From the NCBI RefSeq assembly GCF_029504655.1, contig NZ_JAQFIL010000001.1:7412001-7476000 (forward strand): a stretch of DNA of 64,000 nt. The letters are read 5' to 3'. Origin of the DNA: Catalinimonas alkaloidigena (GTDB lineage: Bacteria; Bacteroidota; Bacteroidia; Cytophagales; Cyclobacteriaceae). The position numbers and the translations under genes are program-made. The notes beneath the pieces are model-generated. The model made no database searches. It had not been told where the DNA came from and saw only the letters and a program-made list of their open reading frames with translations. Below, in pieces: positions 52,858 through 62,529 of the stretch; position 1 is the first letter of the stretch, and the number at the start of each line of letters is the position of its first letter.

Positions 52858-55734
52858 TTGACTTATTTAAAATACGTATGTAGCCTTTCAATATTATTTT
52901 TCCTCTTTCCTGATTTGTCCGCTCAGGAGGGCGAAAGACCTTTTCAGTCAGATACTACGGGTATACTGTCCCCATCTGTATTAGACACCATACCTCCGGA
53001 TACTATACCTAATGATAACCTGCCTGTTAACGATACAACAACTACAGTGGCTATTGATAGTTCCCAAGCGCAGGGAGATATTGAAACCACAGTCAATTAT
53101 AATGCTGAAGACTCTATATTTTTTGATGTTGTTAACAGGAAAATCTACCTATATGGCAATGCGGAAATTGATTATGGTGAAATTAAACTGGCTGCCGACT
53201 ATGTAGAACTTGACTGGGTCAATAATATGCTTACGGCAAAAGGCATGCCTGACTCTACAGGAAAAGTTGTAGGTCAACCTATTTTTACTGATGGACCTGA
53301 AGAATACCAAACTGAAACAATCCGCTATAATTTCAAGACACGCAAAGCCTATATCTCCGGTGTGCTGACCCGCCCCCAGGAAGCAGAGGGCTATGTATAT
53401 GGCGAAAAGGTAAAGAAGAATGAGAATGACGAAGTATTCATCAGTAAAGGCTGGTATACCCCATGCGACTGTGAGCCGGGAGAAACACCCGATCTGTACA
53501 TAAGGTCCCGGAAGCTCAAAGTGGTACCCGGCGAACTGGTAGTAGCAGGGCCATTCAATCTGGTAATCACAGATATTCCTACTCCTTTGGGTTTGCCATT
53601 CGGAATTTTTCCCATGCCCAGAAGGCAAAACTCCGGTATCATTATACCCACCTACGGAGAAGAAAGAAGAAGGGGCTTTTTCCTAAAAAATGGAGGTTAT
53701 TACTTTGATATCAATGATTATGTGAACCTGACGCTTCTGGGGGATATCTATTCCAAAGGAAGCTACGGCTTTTCTATCATTTCAGACTATCGCAAAAGAT
53801 ATGCTTATAACGGAGGGTTGAACTTTCAGTACAACCGCCAACTTATTGATCCGGATGGTGCCAGCCCGGAGGAGGCGAATGACTTTCGGCTTAACTTCCG
53901 GCATACGCCCCAGTCCAGAGGCAATAGCCGCTTCTCCGCCTCAGTTAATATCGCTACCAGCTCCTATATTCAGAACAATCCAACAACTAATGTTGAGGCT
54001 AATTTAAGAACTACGCTAAGCTCTACCGTAACATATTCTACTGCTTTTCGCAATACGCCTTTTAACCTGGCCATGAGTTTCCGCCATAACCAGAATTTGG
54101 TTACAGAAGTGGTCAATGTGATCCTGCCCGAGATCTCATTGAATATGAACCGTATCTACCCTTTCAAAAATGTGGTGACCTCCCGTAGCAGTTGGCTCAG
54201 TAAGGTGAACGTAGGGTACAGAATGTCAGGGCGAAACCAGTTTACCAACGAAGCAGTACGGGCTCCCAGTGGTATTCCTTCAGATATCATTGCCAATCGT
54301 GATCCTTTGGCTGATAGTGTATTAGCGATCAACGGCGATAACCTCTCGGCTATTTTGGACCGTACCCAGACAGGTTTTGAACATTCCATACCGATATCTA
54401 CATCTTTCAATGTTTTCAATTACTTCACCGTATCACCATCATTTAATTATGAGGAGCTGTGGTACCTGAAAGAATATGATTATGATGATGAGACGATTCC
54501 CGGTAGAGTGATTATCAATGAAGTTCCCGGTTTTTCGCGGGCTTCTTCCTGGAATGCCAGCACCTCGGTGAATACCCGCTTCTATGGGCTTTTTAACTTT
54601 AGAGGAGAAAAACTGCAGGCGATCCGTCATACCGTAATCCCTTCGGTAAGTGTGAGTTATCGCCCAGACTTTTCTGAAGAAAGATATGGTTATTATCAAG
54701 AAGTTAGGTTAGATGATGACCCACTTTATGATCCTAATACGGGTTATGACAGAAATTTGAAATTAGTATCTATTTATGATGGATTTATTTACGGTGCGCC
54801 TTCGCCCGGCAAGAGTGGTTCTGTTGGCTTTTCACTAAATAATAACCTGGAAATGAAGGTGCGTAATGACAAAGATACGACCGAAGAGGCCAGTGCCACC
54901 CGTAAGATTCCGATCTTTGAGAGCTTGTCTTTGAGTACCAGTTATAACCTGATCGCCGACTCTTTCAAGCTGGCTCCGCTCAATGTATCCGGCCGTACCC
55001 GCCTGTTTGACAATAAGGTGAGCATCAACGCTTCCATGTCTATGGACCCGTACTCTTATATTCCAGATACTTTTGAACCGATAGATTCGGTGGGGAGTGG
55101 GAGTAATTTAAAGATATACAGAAATTTTACCCGAACCGATATCTATGCCTGGCAATCTCTCTCAGAACGTATGGCCGGAGATACTTATGCTGAATATGAA
55201 GAGGCAGGCTTATTAGGTGATATTAGGCGTGGCATAGGCACAATCACCCGGGCAAGCCTGGCTTTGAGCACCAATTTTCAGCCCAAGCAGAAAGAAAAAG
55301 ACAAACAAAAAGAAGAAGAAGAGGCGGACGTGACCGCGGATGAACTGGATTATATTAACCGGAACCGTAGCGATTATGTGGATTTTGACATTCCCTGGAG
55401 CATACGGCTGCGTTATAACCTGAGCTATACCAATGATCCCCGCCGGATGCTGATTGAAGGCGAAGATGATAAAATCAGACAGTCAGTGATGTTCTCCGGC
55501 GATGTGAGCATCGCTCCCAAGTGGAAGGTACAGTTTAACTCAGGTTTTGACTTTGTCAATCAGGAGATTACCCAAACCAGTATTGATGTGTTTCGCGATC
55601 TGGGCTGTTTTGATTTCCAATTCAACTGGGTGCCTTTCGGAAGGTTTACCTCCTATCATGTACAGATCAATGTGAAGTCGGCCATGCTAAGTGACCTGAA
55701 ACTGCAGAGAAGAAGGGCCTGGCAGGATTTCTAG
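52858..55734 (+). CDS. lptD: LPS-assembly outer-membrane protein LptD
   Basis: A 958-residue outer-membrane protein. A signal peptide (about 1-23) is followed by a jelly-roll OstA-type domain (about 75-235, with EDSIFFDVVNRKIYLYGNAEI and LPFGIFPMPRRQNSGI near the join) and a long C-terminal beta-barrel. It takes lipopolysaccharide from the LptA bridge to the outer leaflet with LptE. The start is TTG at 52858; the frame is closed 18 bases upstream. A Lys/Glu-rich insert (EKDKQKEEEEADV, about 811-823) lies in a late loop. The stop overlaps that of the convergent nuoJ. Confidence 0.88.
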   Translation: MTYLKYVCSLSILFFLFPDLSAQEGERPFQSDTTGILSPSVLDTIPPDTIPNDNLPVNDTTTTVAIDSSQAQGDIETTVNYNAEDSIFFDVVNRKIYLYGNAEIDYGEIKLAADYVELDWVNNMLTAKGMPDSTGKVVGQPIFTDGPEEYQTETIRYNFKTRKAYISGVLTRPQEAEGYVYGEKVKKNENDEVFISKGWYTPCDCEPGETPDLYIRSRKLKVVPGELVVAGPFNLVITDIPTPLGLPFGIFPMPRRQNSGIIIPTYGEERRRGFFLKNGGYYFDINDYVNLTLLGDIYSKGSYGFSIISDYRKRYAYNGGLNFQYNRQLIDPDGASPEEANDFRLNFRHTPQSRGNSRFSASVNIATSSYIQNNPTTNVEANLRTTLSSTVTYSTAFRNTPFNLAMSFRHNQNLVTEVVNVILPEISLNMNRIYPFKNVVTSRSSWLSKVNVGYRMSGRNQFTNEAVRAPSGIPSDIIANRDPLADSVLAINGDNLSAILDRTQTGFEHSIPISTSFNVFNYFTVSPSFNYEELWYLKEYDYDDETIPGRVIINEVPGFSRASSWNASTSVNTRFYGLFNFRGEKLQAIRHTVIPSVSVSYRPDFSEERYGYYQEVRLDDDPLYDPNTGYDRNLKLVSIYDGFIYGAPSPGKSGSVGFSLNNNLEMKVRNDKDTTEEASATRKIPIFESLSLSTSYNLIADSFKLAPLNVSGRTRLFDNKVSINASMSMDPYSYIPDTFEPIDSVGSGSNLKIYRNFTRTDIYAWQSLSERMAGDTYAEYEEAGLLGDIRRGIGTITRASLALSTNFQPKQKEKDKQKEEEEADVTADELDYINRNRSDYVDFDIPWSIRLRYNLSYTNDPRRMLIEGEDDKIRQSVMFSGDVSIAPKWKVQFNSGFDFVNQEITQTSIDVFRDLGCFDFQFNWVPFGRFTSYHVQINVKSAMLSDLKLQRRRAWQDF

Positions 55735-56255
55735 TCCAACTGCCTTTTGGCAATAAAGGCCGCTCCTATCAGGGCTATCAGCAAGAGCACTCCCGCCAGC
55801 TCAAAGGGAAGCACAAAATCTGACATAAGGAGTATACCTAAACGCTGGATAGTAGATTCTTGCACCTGTTCATTTGCATTACGGGCCGCTTGTATCCAGG
55901 CTAAAGAAGAAAAGTTGACCTGCAAAATGGTATAAGAAAGTAAGCCGAAAAGTGAAAGCCCTATCAGCGCTGCCCAGAAATGATGCTGCCCCTCAGTCAT
56001 TACCGCCTGACCTGAGATCTTATTGGTAAGCATGACTCCAAAGATCATGAGCACGAGTATTCCACCCACATATACCAGAATCTGGGTAATGGCCAGAAAA
56101 TCGGCTCCGGCAAAAACGTAAATCGCTGCTACGCCCAGAAATGTAACAATCAGCAAAAAAGCTGAGTAGAGGACATTACGGGTAAAAAGAATCATCAGTG
56201 CACTGATGACAGTGATCCCTGCGAAAATATAGAATATGATCTGTGCTATGCTCAT
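55731..56255 (-). CDS. nuoJ: NADH-quinone oxidoreductase subunit J
   Basis: A 174-residue inner-membrane protein with five hydrophobic helices, typical in length and outline for NuoJ (helix 3 carries the TQILVYVGGILVLMIFGVML motif). It is part of the proton-pumping arm of complex I. It follows nuoI by 3 bp. The neighbours expected next (nuoK and on) are missing: its stop overlaps lptD, which runs the other way. Confidence 0.92.
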   Translation of the reverse strand: MSIAQIIFYIFAGITVISALMILFTRNVLYSAFLLIVTFLGVAAIYVFAGADFLAITQILVYVGGILVLMIFGVMLTNKISGQAVMTEGQHHFWAALIGLSLFGLLSYTILQVNFSSLAWIQAARNANEQVQESTIQRLGILLMSDFVLPFELAGVLLLIALIGAAFIAKRQLD

Positions 56256-56258
56256 CGG

Positions 56259-57068
56259 CTATTCATCTGATTGAGACTGGCTGGAATCATCATTAGGCTT
56301 ATTTTTTTTCTTCTCCTCCATGATTTTTTTTGCCATCTCCTGTGGGTCACTCTCCTTGCTCTTAGGTTTGATTTTGGGTTTCATCATCCCTGCTTTTGGC
56401 TTATAGCTGGCCTTCGGTTTGATACTGGGCTTAGGCTTAGCTGTACCAGCACTATCTCCCTGTGCGGCTTTTTTTGCTGCCGCTTCGGCCTTCGCCTTTT
56501 CTTTCTGCGCCATAAATTCTTCCAGCTCTTTTTTCTTCTCCAGTATTTCCAAAGGCGTCATGTTGGAGAATTCAAAATTATGATCAGCTACATCAAACTC
56601 GCTAAAGTCATACTCTTTGGTCATGGTAAGGCATTCGGTAGGGCATACGGTGGTACACAGGCCGCAGAAGCAGCACTTAGCCATATCAATGTCAAACTTA
56701 GCCGGATAGAGGCGCTTAGAGGAACCGTCAGAAGTCTTCCCTATTTCTTCTACCGCACGGATAGGCTCAATTTCTATACAATCAACGGGGCAGATTTTTG
56801 CGCATTTATCACAGACGATACAATCCTCAATTTCATTGTGAAGCTTGTAACGCCCATTGTCAGGTACGGGTATGGTCTCATGAGGATATTGTAGCGTGAC
56901 AATCCCATGATCCTGATCAAAATAATGCGCATCCTCGACACCAATAGGCTCACGATGCTTACGTGCATCCATCAAATGCTTAAACGATAGCCTCAGCCCG
57001 CCCAAAAGTGAGCTGACACCTTCCTTAATATTTCCCCAGTATGTATTATTTGCACCTTGGTGTGACAT
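56259..57068 (-). CDS. nuoI: NADH-quinone oxidoreductase subunit I, long form
   Basis: A 269-residue ferredoxin-type subunit that carries the two [4Fe-4S] clusters (N6a and N6b) of complex I. The ligands are C83, C86, C89 and C93 for one cluster half and C132, C135, C138 and C142 for the other. Typical NuoI is near 160-180 residues; here about 90 further residues (180-269) follow, first Ala/Lys-rich then with a repeated KPK/KPKA pattern and a Gln/Ser tail. It is the first gene of the nuoI-nuoJ pair, without nuoH upstream. Confidence 0.92.
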   Translation of the reverse strand: MSHQGANNTYWGNIKEGVSSLLGGLRLSFKHLMDARKHREPIGVEDAHYFDQDHGIVTLQYPHETIPVPDNGRYKLHNEIEDCIVCDKCAKICPVDCIEIEPIRAVEEIGKTSDGSSKRLYPAKFDIDMAKCCFCGLCTTVCPTECLTMTKEYDFSEFDVADHNFEFSNMTPLEILEKKKELEEFMAQKEKAKAEAAAKKAAQGDSAGTAKPKPSIKPKASYKPKAGMMKPKIKPKSKESDPQEMAKKIMEEKKKNKPNDDSSQSQSDE

Positions 57069-57162
57069 ACAAATCTGATCAACTTCTACTAAAAATATAC
57101 TCTGTAACGAGATTTAACGATAGCCAATGACAATATTAGCCATGTTACAGATGATTACAAAA

Positions 57163-58965
57163 TTAGCTGAGAGATCGTGCCTTCTTTTCGGCTTCATCGG
57201 CCTGCATTTGTTTGTCATACAGGTTCTTATAGAAACCATCCCGGCTGAGCAATGATTCGTTGGTGCCTTCTTCTACAATTTCGCCATCATCCAGTACCAC
57301 GATTTTATCAGCCAGCTTGGCAGAAGATACCCGGTGAGAAATGATGATGGTAGTCCTGCCCTGCATAATATCTTTCAGGCTGGTCAGGATAGTGTTTTCG
57401 GTTTTAGTATCCACAGCCGAGAGGCAGTCGTCCAGCACCAGAATTTTAGGGTCACGGGCGATGGCCCGTGCAATAGAAACTCTTTGTTTCTGTCCGCCGG
57501 AAAGTGTAATTCCACGCTCCCCAAGCTTGGTGCCGAAGCCTCCCGGAAAATCTTCAATCGTATTTTTCAGGTCAGCATTGTAAGCAGCCTCTTCCACCTG
57601 CTGCTCAGTAATACCTACCGATCCGAATGTGATATTGTTATATATAGTATCTGAGAAAAGAAATACATCTTGTGGTACATAGCCTATCTGGCTGCGCAGG
57701 GTATGCAAGTCGTAATTTTTGATGTTGACACCATCAATGGTAATCGCCCCTTCATGTATGTCGTACATACGGGGAATAACATTGGCAATAGTGCTTTTGC
57801 CAGATCCGGTTGTGCCCACAATTGCGATAGACTGACCGGCTTTAACGTCAAAGGAGATATTTTTTAAAGCTTTTATCCCTGAGTCTGGATAGACAAAAGA
57901 AACATTTTTAAGGGCAACATCTCCTTTAATTTCTTTTTCCACCTCTCCGGATAAGATGTCATTCTTTGTGTGCAAAAATTCGTTGATGCGCTTTTGCGAA
58001 GCCGCCGCACGCTGGATAATACTGGTAATCCAGCCCAGTGAGGTGACAGGCCAGGTAAGCATATTCACATAAATGATAAACTCGGCAATTACCCCGGGAG
58101 ATATGGCTCCTTTGATCACTTCTGCCCCTCCGATGAACACTGTAATTACAGAACTTAAGCCGATCAAAGCGACGATCAACGGAATGAAGAGAGCATTTAC
58201 AAATGTTAATTTGATAGACTTGTCTTTATAATCGTTACTAGCATTTATAAAAGTGTTGGCAGAATCTTCTTCCCTCACAAATGATTTGATAACTCGAATG
58301 CCCGAGAAAGCTTCCTGTACATAAGTGGATAATTCAGAAAGGCTGCGTTGTATTTCCTCAGAGCGCCGGTTGATAATATTGTTGACGTAATAAATGCTAA
58401 GCGAAAGAATCGGTAAAGGAATCAATGTATAAAGCGTAAGCCGTACGTTGACCGAAAACATATAAGGAATCAGAATAGCAAAAAGCGTAAAAAGATTTAA
58501 GCCATACATAATTCCCGGCCCCAGATACATACGTACTTTAGAGACATCCTCAGAAATGCGTGCCATCAGATCTCCCGTGTTGTTCCTGCGGTAAAAGCTG
58601 GTAGGTAAAGATTGATAGTGCTCGTAAACTTCATTTTTAAGATCAAACTCAATGAAGCGTGATACTACGATGACTGTTTGTCGGGTGAGAAAAGTAAAGA
58701 AACCTTTGAGCAGGGCCAGCACCAATATAGCTATCCCATACACCAATATACTACCGGCGAAAATATCGTAGATGAGATCTTGTAGCTCAAGGCCTTCATA
58801 TACCTTAAACAATGCAATGTTTTCCTCTACAAGATTGATGGACCTTCTAACAATCTGGGCAGGAATGATTGCAAATACATTGGATATGATGATGAAGAGT
58901 AAGCCCAGTAAAAGCCTAAACTTATACTTGAGCAGATACTTATTTAAGTAGCTGAGTTCTTTCAC
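57163..58965 (-). CDS. ABC exporter, MsbA-like half transporter
   Basis: A 600-residue protein with an N-terminal six-helix membrane domain (about 15-320) and an ATPase domain with Walker A GTTGSGKS (384-391), signature LSGGQ (488-492) and Walker B ILVLDD (508-513). The catalytic Glu is replaced by Asp (D513, in LDDCLSAVDT), a trait of the less active half in heterodimeric exporters. The start is GTG. It may export lipid or drugs; nearby envelope genes make a lipid role possible. A partner half transporter is not in the window. Confidence 0.88.
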   Translation of the reverse strand: MKELSYLNKYLLKYKFRLLLGLLFIIISNVFAIIPAQIVRRSINLVEENIALFKVYEGLELQDLIYDIFAGSILVYGIAILVLALLKGFFTFLTRQTVIVVSRFIEFDLKNEVYEHYQSLPTSFYRRNNTGDLMARISEDVSKVRMYLGPGIMYGLNLFTLFAILIPYMFSVNVRLTLYTLIPLPILSLSIYYVNNIINRRSEEIQRSLSELSTYVQEAFSGIRVIKSFVREEDSANTFINASNDYKDKSIKLTFVNALFIPLIVALIGLSSVITVFIGGAEVIKGAISPGVIAEFIIYVNMLTWPVTSLGWITSIIQRAAASQKRINEFLHTKNDILSGEVEKEIKGDVALKNVSFVYPDSGIKALKNISFDVKAGQSIAIVGTTGSGKSTIANVIPRMYDIHEGAITIDGVNIKNYDLHTLRSQIGYVPQDVFLFSDTIYNNITFGSVGITEQQVEEAAYNADLKNTIEDFPGGFGTKLGERGITLSGGQKQRVSIARAIARDPKILVLDDCLSAVDTKTENTILTSLKDIMQGRTTIIISHRVSSAKLADKIVVLDDGEIVEEGTNESLLSRDGFYKNLYDKQMQADEAEKKARSLS

Positions 58966-59016
58966 TTTTTGTTACAACGGTTTCCTTAGTAAATGGTTCT
59001 TTGATCAGAATTGTAA

Positions 59017-59048
59017 ATTGGTATACTTCTGAAAAAAATCTACTTTTG
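59017..59048 (+). promoter_or_regulatory. Probable Bacteroidota-type promoter of leucine dehydrogenase
   Basis: ATTG at 59017-59020 and TACTTTTG at 59041-59048 are separated by 20 bases, close to the -33 TTTG and -7 TAnnTTTG arrangement. The ATG is at 59122. This is the best promoter match I saw in the window. Confidence 0.5.
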
Positions 59049-59121
59049 TAATGCTTTTCAAGCAGGACTGTAAATTTTTAAGACTGAAACCTCCACAATT
59101 TTTAAGCAGCGTGCAAGAATA

Positions 59122-60240
59122 ATGAAAGTAAAAACAGTAGAAAGTGTATTGGAGAATTCAAAAAGCAAACCGCTTGATGTATTTGAGATAATGGCTCAAT
59201 ACGGACACGAGCAGTTGGTACAATGTTATGATGAGGCAACGGGTCTTAAAGCGGTGATCGGCATTCATTCTACTGTGCTTGGCCCTGCAATGGGCGGTAC
59301 TCGTATGTGGAATTATGCTACCCACGAAGAAGGTATAATAGACGCATTACGTCTGTCACGGGGAATGACCTATAAGTCAGCTATTTCAGGACTTAACGTA
59401 GGGGGAGGCAAGGCTGTGCTGATCGGAGATGCTAAAAAGCTGAAATCCGAAGTGTATCTGCGTCGCTTCGGCAAATTTATAGAAAGCCTGAGCGGCAAAT
59501 ATGTAACTGCCGGAGATGTAAATATCAGTACCCGCGACCTGGAATATATCCATATGGAAACCTCACATGTTACCGGTCTCCCTGAGACTCTGGGGGGCGG
59601 GGGCTCATCTTCGCTTATCACAGCCTTCGGGGTATATATGGGAATAAAGGCCGCTGCCAAGCAAGCTTTTGGCAGTGATGCTCTGGAAAAAAAGAAAGTG
59701 ATGGTGCAGGGTGTAGGTGCTGTAGGCATGAAACTGGTGGAGTACCTTACCAAAGAAAGTTGTGAAGTTTTTGTCTCTGATGTAGAAGAGAAAAGGTTGC
59801 AAACGGCCTCTCGTGAATATGGAGCACAGGTAGTAAACTATGAACATATTTTTGATATTGAAACCGATATTTATGCGCCCTGTGCATTAGGAGCTACTCT
59901 CAACGACCATAGTATTCCTTTACTCAGATGTCAGGCCATAGCTGGTGGAGCCAATAATCAGCTGGAAGATGAACATAGACATGGACAGATGCTGGTGGAT
60001 AAGGGAATTGTTTATGCTCCTGATTTTTTAGTAAACGCAGGGGGAATTATGGCAGTAGCAGCAGAATATTTTGGTGAATTTCATAAAGATTATCTGTACG
60101 AGAAGGCAGAAACAATATACGATAGATGCCTGGAGGTACTAAAAGAAGCTTCCGCACATAATAGGAATGCGCAGTTTGTAGCTATGCAAATGGCAGAGCA
60201 GAGAATCGCTGCCGTAGGTCAGTTAAATCAGACGTTTTAA
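59122..60240 (+). CDS. Leucine (Glu/Leu/Phe/Val) dehydrogenase
   Basis: A 372-residue cytoplasmic NAD-dependent enzyme that deaminates branched-chain amino acids. The catalytic lysines are K85 (MTYKSA) and K97 (NVGGGKAV), spaced 12 as in leucine dehydrogenase. The NAD-binding motif is VQGVGAVG (195-202). Length and the GPAMGGTRMW segment fit leucine dehydrogenase rather than glutamate dehydrogenase. A promoter-like pair of boxes lies upstream. It precedes nusB by 91 bp. Confidence 0.9.
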   Translation: MKVKTVESVLENSKSKPLDVFEIMAQYGHEQLVQCYDEATGLKAVIGIHSTVLGPAMGGTRMWNYATHEEGIIDALRLSRGMTYKSAISGLNVGGGKAVLIGDAKKLKSEVYLRRFGKFIESLSGKYVTAGDVNISTRDLEYIHMETSHVTGLPETLGGGGSSSLITAFGVYMGIKAAAKQAFGSDALEKKKVMVQGVGAVGMKLVEYLTKESCEVFVSDVEEKRLQTASREYGAQVVNYEHIFDIETDIYAPCALGATLNDHSIPLLRCQAIAGGANNQLEDEHRHGQMLVDKGIVYAPDFLVNAGGIMAVAAEYFGEFHKDYLYEKAETIYDRCLEVLKEASAHNRNAQFVAMQMAEQRIAAVGQLNQTF

Positions 60241-60331
60241 TAAACTGACTCACTAAACTTTTCAAAAAAGTAAATTTTTTGTGTTTGTTCGTTGTTACTA
60301 GTCAGCTACTCGCGTATTATCAAATAAGATC

Positions 60332-61498
60332 ATGCTAAACAGAAGAATTTTAAGAGCTAAAGCGATGCAACATGTATATGCTTATAAGCAATGTCAACGC
60401 TCTAACTATGAGCTGGCATTTCAGTATGTACAGGATGCTTATGAGCCGGACCTTAACTCTATGGAGGTGCAGGACAAGCATAAGCTTGCAGAGGAGAGGA
60501 AAATCGCAACTCAACTGCTGGAAGACTATTTTCAGCATAAGCCTCTGCGAGAAGCTGAGGAAAAACATCAAAAAGTAGCGAAGGAGGCTATCCGCCAATA
60601 TGAAAAGCAGTGCCGTAAAGACGAAGAGTTTTTGCTTAACCAGATGTTAAGCGCAACTGAAAGGATTGCCGACCATTACCGTTTGTTTCTACTTTTACTG
60701 CTGGAGTTGTCAGAAGAATCGCATCGTGATCAACGGAAGCAACACACCTTCACTGCGCAGCCCCAGATGAAAGATGTACAGACCAACTTTTATTTAAATA
60801 AAGTGATTCAGGCAATTAGAGATAGCCAGCCTTTGCATCAGCAGCTTGAAGAAAGAAAGCTCAATTGGAATGCTTATACTGTAGAGATCCGGCAGTGGTA
60901 TAAGAACAATATCAAAACAGATGAAGAGTTTAAGAAATATCAGCTTCTGGAGCAGCCTAGTCTGGAGGAAGATATAAGCATCGTACGCTATATCGTTAAT
61001 AATGTCATGCTGAAGAGTGAGCCTATTATTAATGTGTTTGAAGAGAGTGATATTAACTGGGCAGAAAATAGCAAGGCGATCAAGAGTATGGTCAACAAAA
61101 GTGTGAAGTCAGTTGGTGCTGATGCAGAGCATATGGAGATCGTAGAGCTTACGCCTAACTGGGAAGAGGACAGAGACTTTTTGATAGAATTATATAAAGT
61201 AACTATCAAAAATGACCTGGAATATGAGCAGTTGATCAAAGAGAAATCAAAAAACTGGGCGGTAGAACGGATCGCAAACCTGGATAGCATTGTCATCAAA
61301 ATGGCAATAGCGGAGATGGTTCACTTCAGAAGCATTCCGGTTAAGGTTACCATAAACGAATATATAGACCTTTCTAAAAATTACAGTACGCATAAGAGCA
61401 AGCAGTTTGTAAATGGTATGCTGGACGTAATCGCTCAGGAGCTGCAGGAAAGAAATATGATCCGTAAAAGTGGAAGAGGCCTTATCGATAACCAATAG
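60332..61498 (+). CDS. nusB: Transcription antitermination factor NusB, long form
   Basis: A 388-residue protein. NusB elsewhere is about 140-170 residues; here a long helical N-terminal region (about 1-250) precedes the C-terminal NusB fold (about 260-380) with MAIAEMVHFRSIPVKVTINEYIDLSK and STHKSKQFVNGMLD. This long type is normal in Bacteroidota. NusB with NusE binds boxA in rRNA leaders. It heads the block of genes that follows. Confidence 0.9.
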   Translation: MLNRRILRAKAMQHVYAYKQCQRSNYELAFQYVQDAYEPDLNSMEVQDKHKLAEERKIATQLLEDYFQHKPLREAEEKHQKVAKEAIRQYEKQCRKDEEFLLNQMLSATERIADHYRLFLLLLLELSEESHRDQRKQHTFTAQPQMKDVQTNFYLNKVIQAIRDSQPLHQQLEERKLNWNAYTVEIRQWYKNNIKTDEEFKKYQLLEQPSLEEDISIVRYIVNNVMLKSEPIINVFEESDINWAENSKAIKSMVNKSVKSVGADAEHMEIVELTPNWEEDRDFLIELYKVTIKNDLEYEQLIKEKSKNWAVERIANLDSIVIKMAIAEMVHFRSIPVKVTINEYIDLSKNYSTHKSKQFVNGMLDVIAQELQERNMIRKSGRGLIDNQ

Positions 61499-61575
61499 GT
61501 AATATTTATACCATATTAGCGTATTAATAGCGTCATAATCGTTGGCAAGGATGAAAAGTCCTTTGTAATTTTATG

Positions 61576-61583
61576 TAAATTTG
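61576..61583 (+). promoter_or_regulatory. Possible -7 element before YtxH gene
   Basis: TAAATTTG matches TAnnTTTG and lies 33 bases before the ATG. There is no good -33 box at the usual spacing, so it is one weak element only. Confidence 0.3.
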
Positions 61584-61615
61584 AAGTAGATAGATTTAAA
61601 TAAAATAAAATAATC

Positions 61616-61912
61616 ATGAGCAAAACGGGTAGTAGTTTGTTGGTGTTTTTTTCTGGTTTGCTAGCCGGTACACTTGTAGGGATTTTGTATGCCCCTGATT
61701 CGGGTATTAACACCAGAGACAGAGTAACATTTAGGTTGGAGAAGTATAAAGGAAAGCTGGAGGAACTGTTATCTGACCTGGTTCGTTCTAAGGAACAATT
61801 TCCTGAGAGTGTGGCTAAGTCTGATGGCGAGCGCGTCATCAACGATGCCAGAGAAAAAGCCAAACAACTTTTGGATGATGTTGATAATCTGCTTGGTCAG
61901 ATTAAAAAGTAA
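61616..61912 (+). CDS. YtxH domain protein
   Basis: A 98-residue protein with a hydrophobic N-terminal segment (about 8-25, with the GLLAGTLVGILYAP pattern of YtxH proteins) and a charged helical tail. YtxH (general stress) proteins are membrane-anchored with unclear function. It sits in the conserved block between nusB and the DUF1573 gene. Confidence 0.8.
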   Translation: MSKTGSSLLVFFSGLLAGTLVGILYAPDSGINTRDRVTFRLEKYKGKLEELLSDLVRSKEQFPESVAKSDGERVINDAREKAKQLLDDVDNLLGQIKK

Positions 61913-61952
61913 TTAATATCTGTTAATACTGTTTCCATACATAAATACAATC

Positions 61953-62507
61953 ATGATGAAAAGAATGAAAATTGGCGTATTAGCTTTTTTCTCAGCGGGA
62001 CTAATGCTTACGTCCTGCAATAATGCTGCATTAGAAGAGAAAGTAGCTGACCTGGAGCAAAGAGTCGCTGAGCTTGAATCCAATAATCCTGCCTCCGCAT
62101 CCAAAACGGCTTCACTTACCAAACAAATAAGCCAGCCTGAAAACAATGCTCCCCAAGGTGATGCCCCTGCGTTTGAGTTTGAAGAGAGCTCTTACGACTT
62201 CGGTTCTATTACTGAAGGAGATGTGGTAGAGCATGTTTTTAAATTTACTAACACTGGTGAGGCGCCTTTAGTCATTCAGAGTGCTTCTGCTTCATGCGGA
62301 TGTACAGTGCCTAGCTATCCCCGTGAGCCGGTAGCTCCTGGTGAGAGTGGTGAAATTCAGGTGAAGTTTAACAGTGCTAACAAACCGGGTGTACAAAACA
62401 AAACGGTGAGCATTACCGCGAATACCAATCCTACAATCACCAGGCTGACAATTAAGAGTAATGTAATGCCTAAGGGCGAGCAGGCAGCAGGCCCTGTCAG
62501 AAAATAG
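61953..62507 (+). CDS. DUF1573 domain lipoprotein
   Basis: A 184-residue lipoprotein (lipobox LTSC) whose Cys is followed by a heptad-repeat helix (ALEEKVADLEQRVAELES, about 25-42), then a linker and a DUF1573 immunoglobulin-like domain (about 70-175) with the FKFTNTGEAPLVIQ and SCGCTVPSYP motifs. DUF1573 proteins are abundant in Bacteroidota and poorly understood. Two adjacent Met codons at the start (61953 and 61956) are both possible. Confidence 0.85.
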   Translation: MMKRMKIGVLAFFSAGLMLTSCNNAALEEKVADLEQRVAELESNNPASASKTASLTKQISQPENNAPQGDAPAFEFEESSYDFGSITEGDVVEHVFKFTNTGEAPLVIQSASASCGCTVPSYPREPVAPGESGEIQVKFNSANKPGVQNKTVSITANTNPTITRLTIKSNVMPKGEQAAGPVRK

Positions 62508-62529
62508 ATAGAGTAATTTTTAAAAAAAT

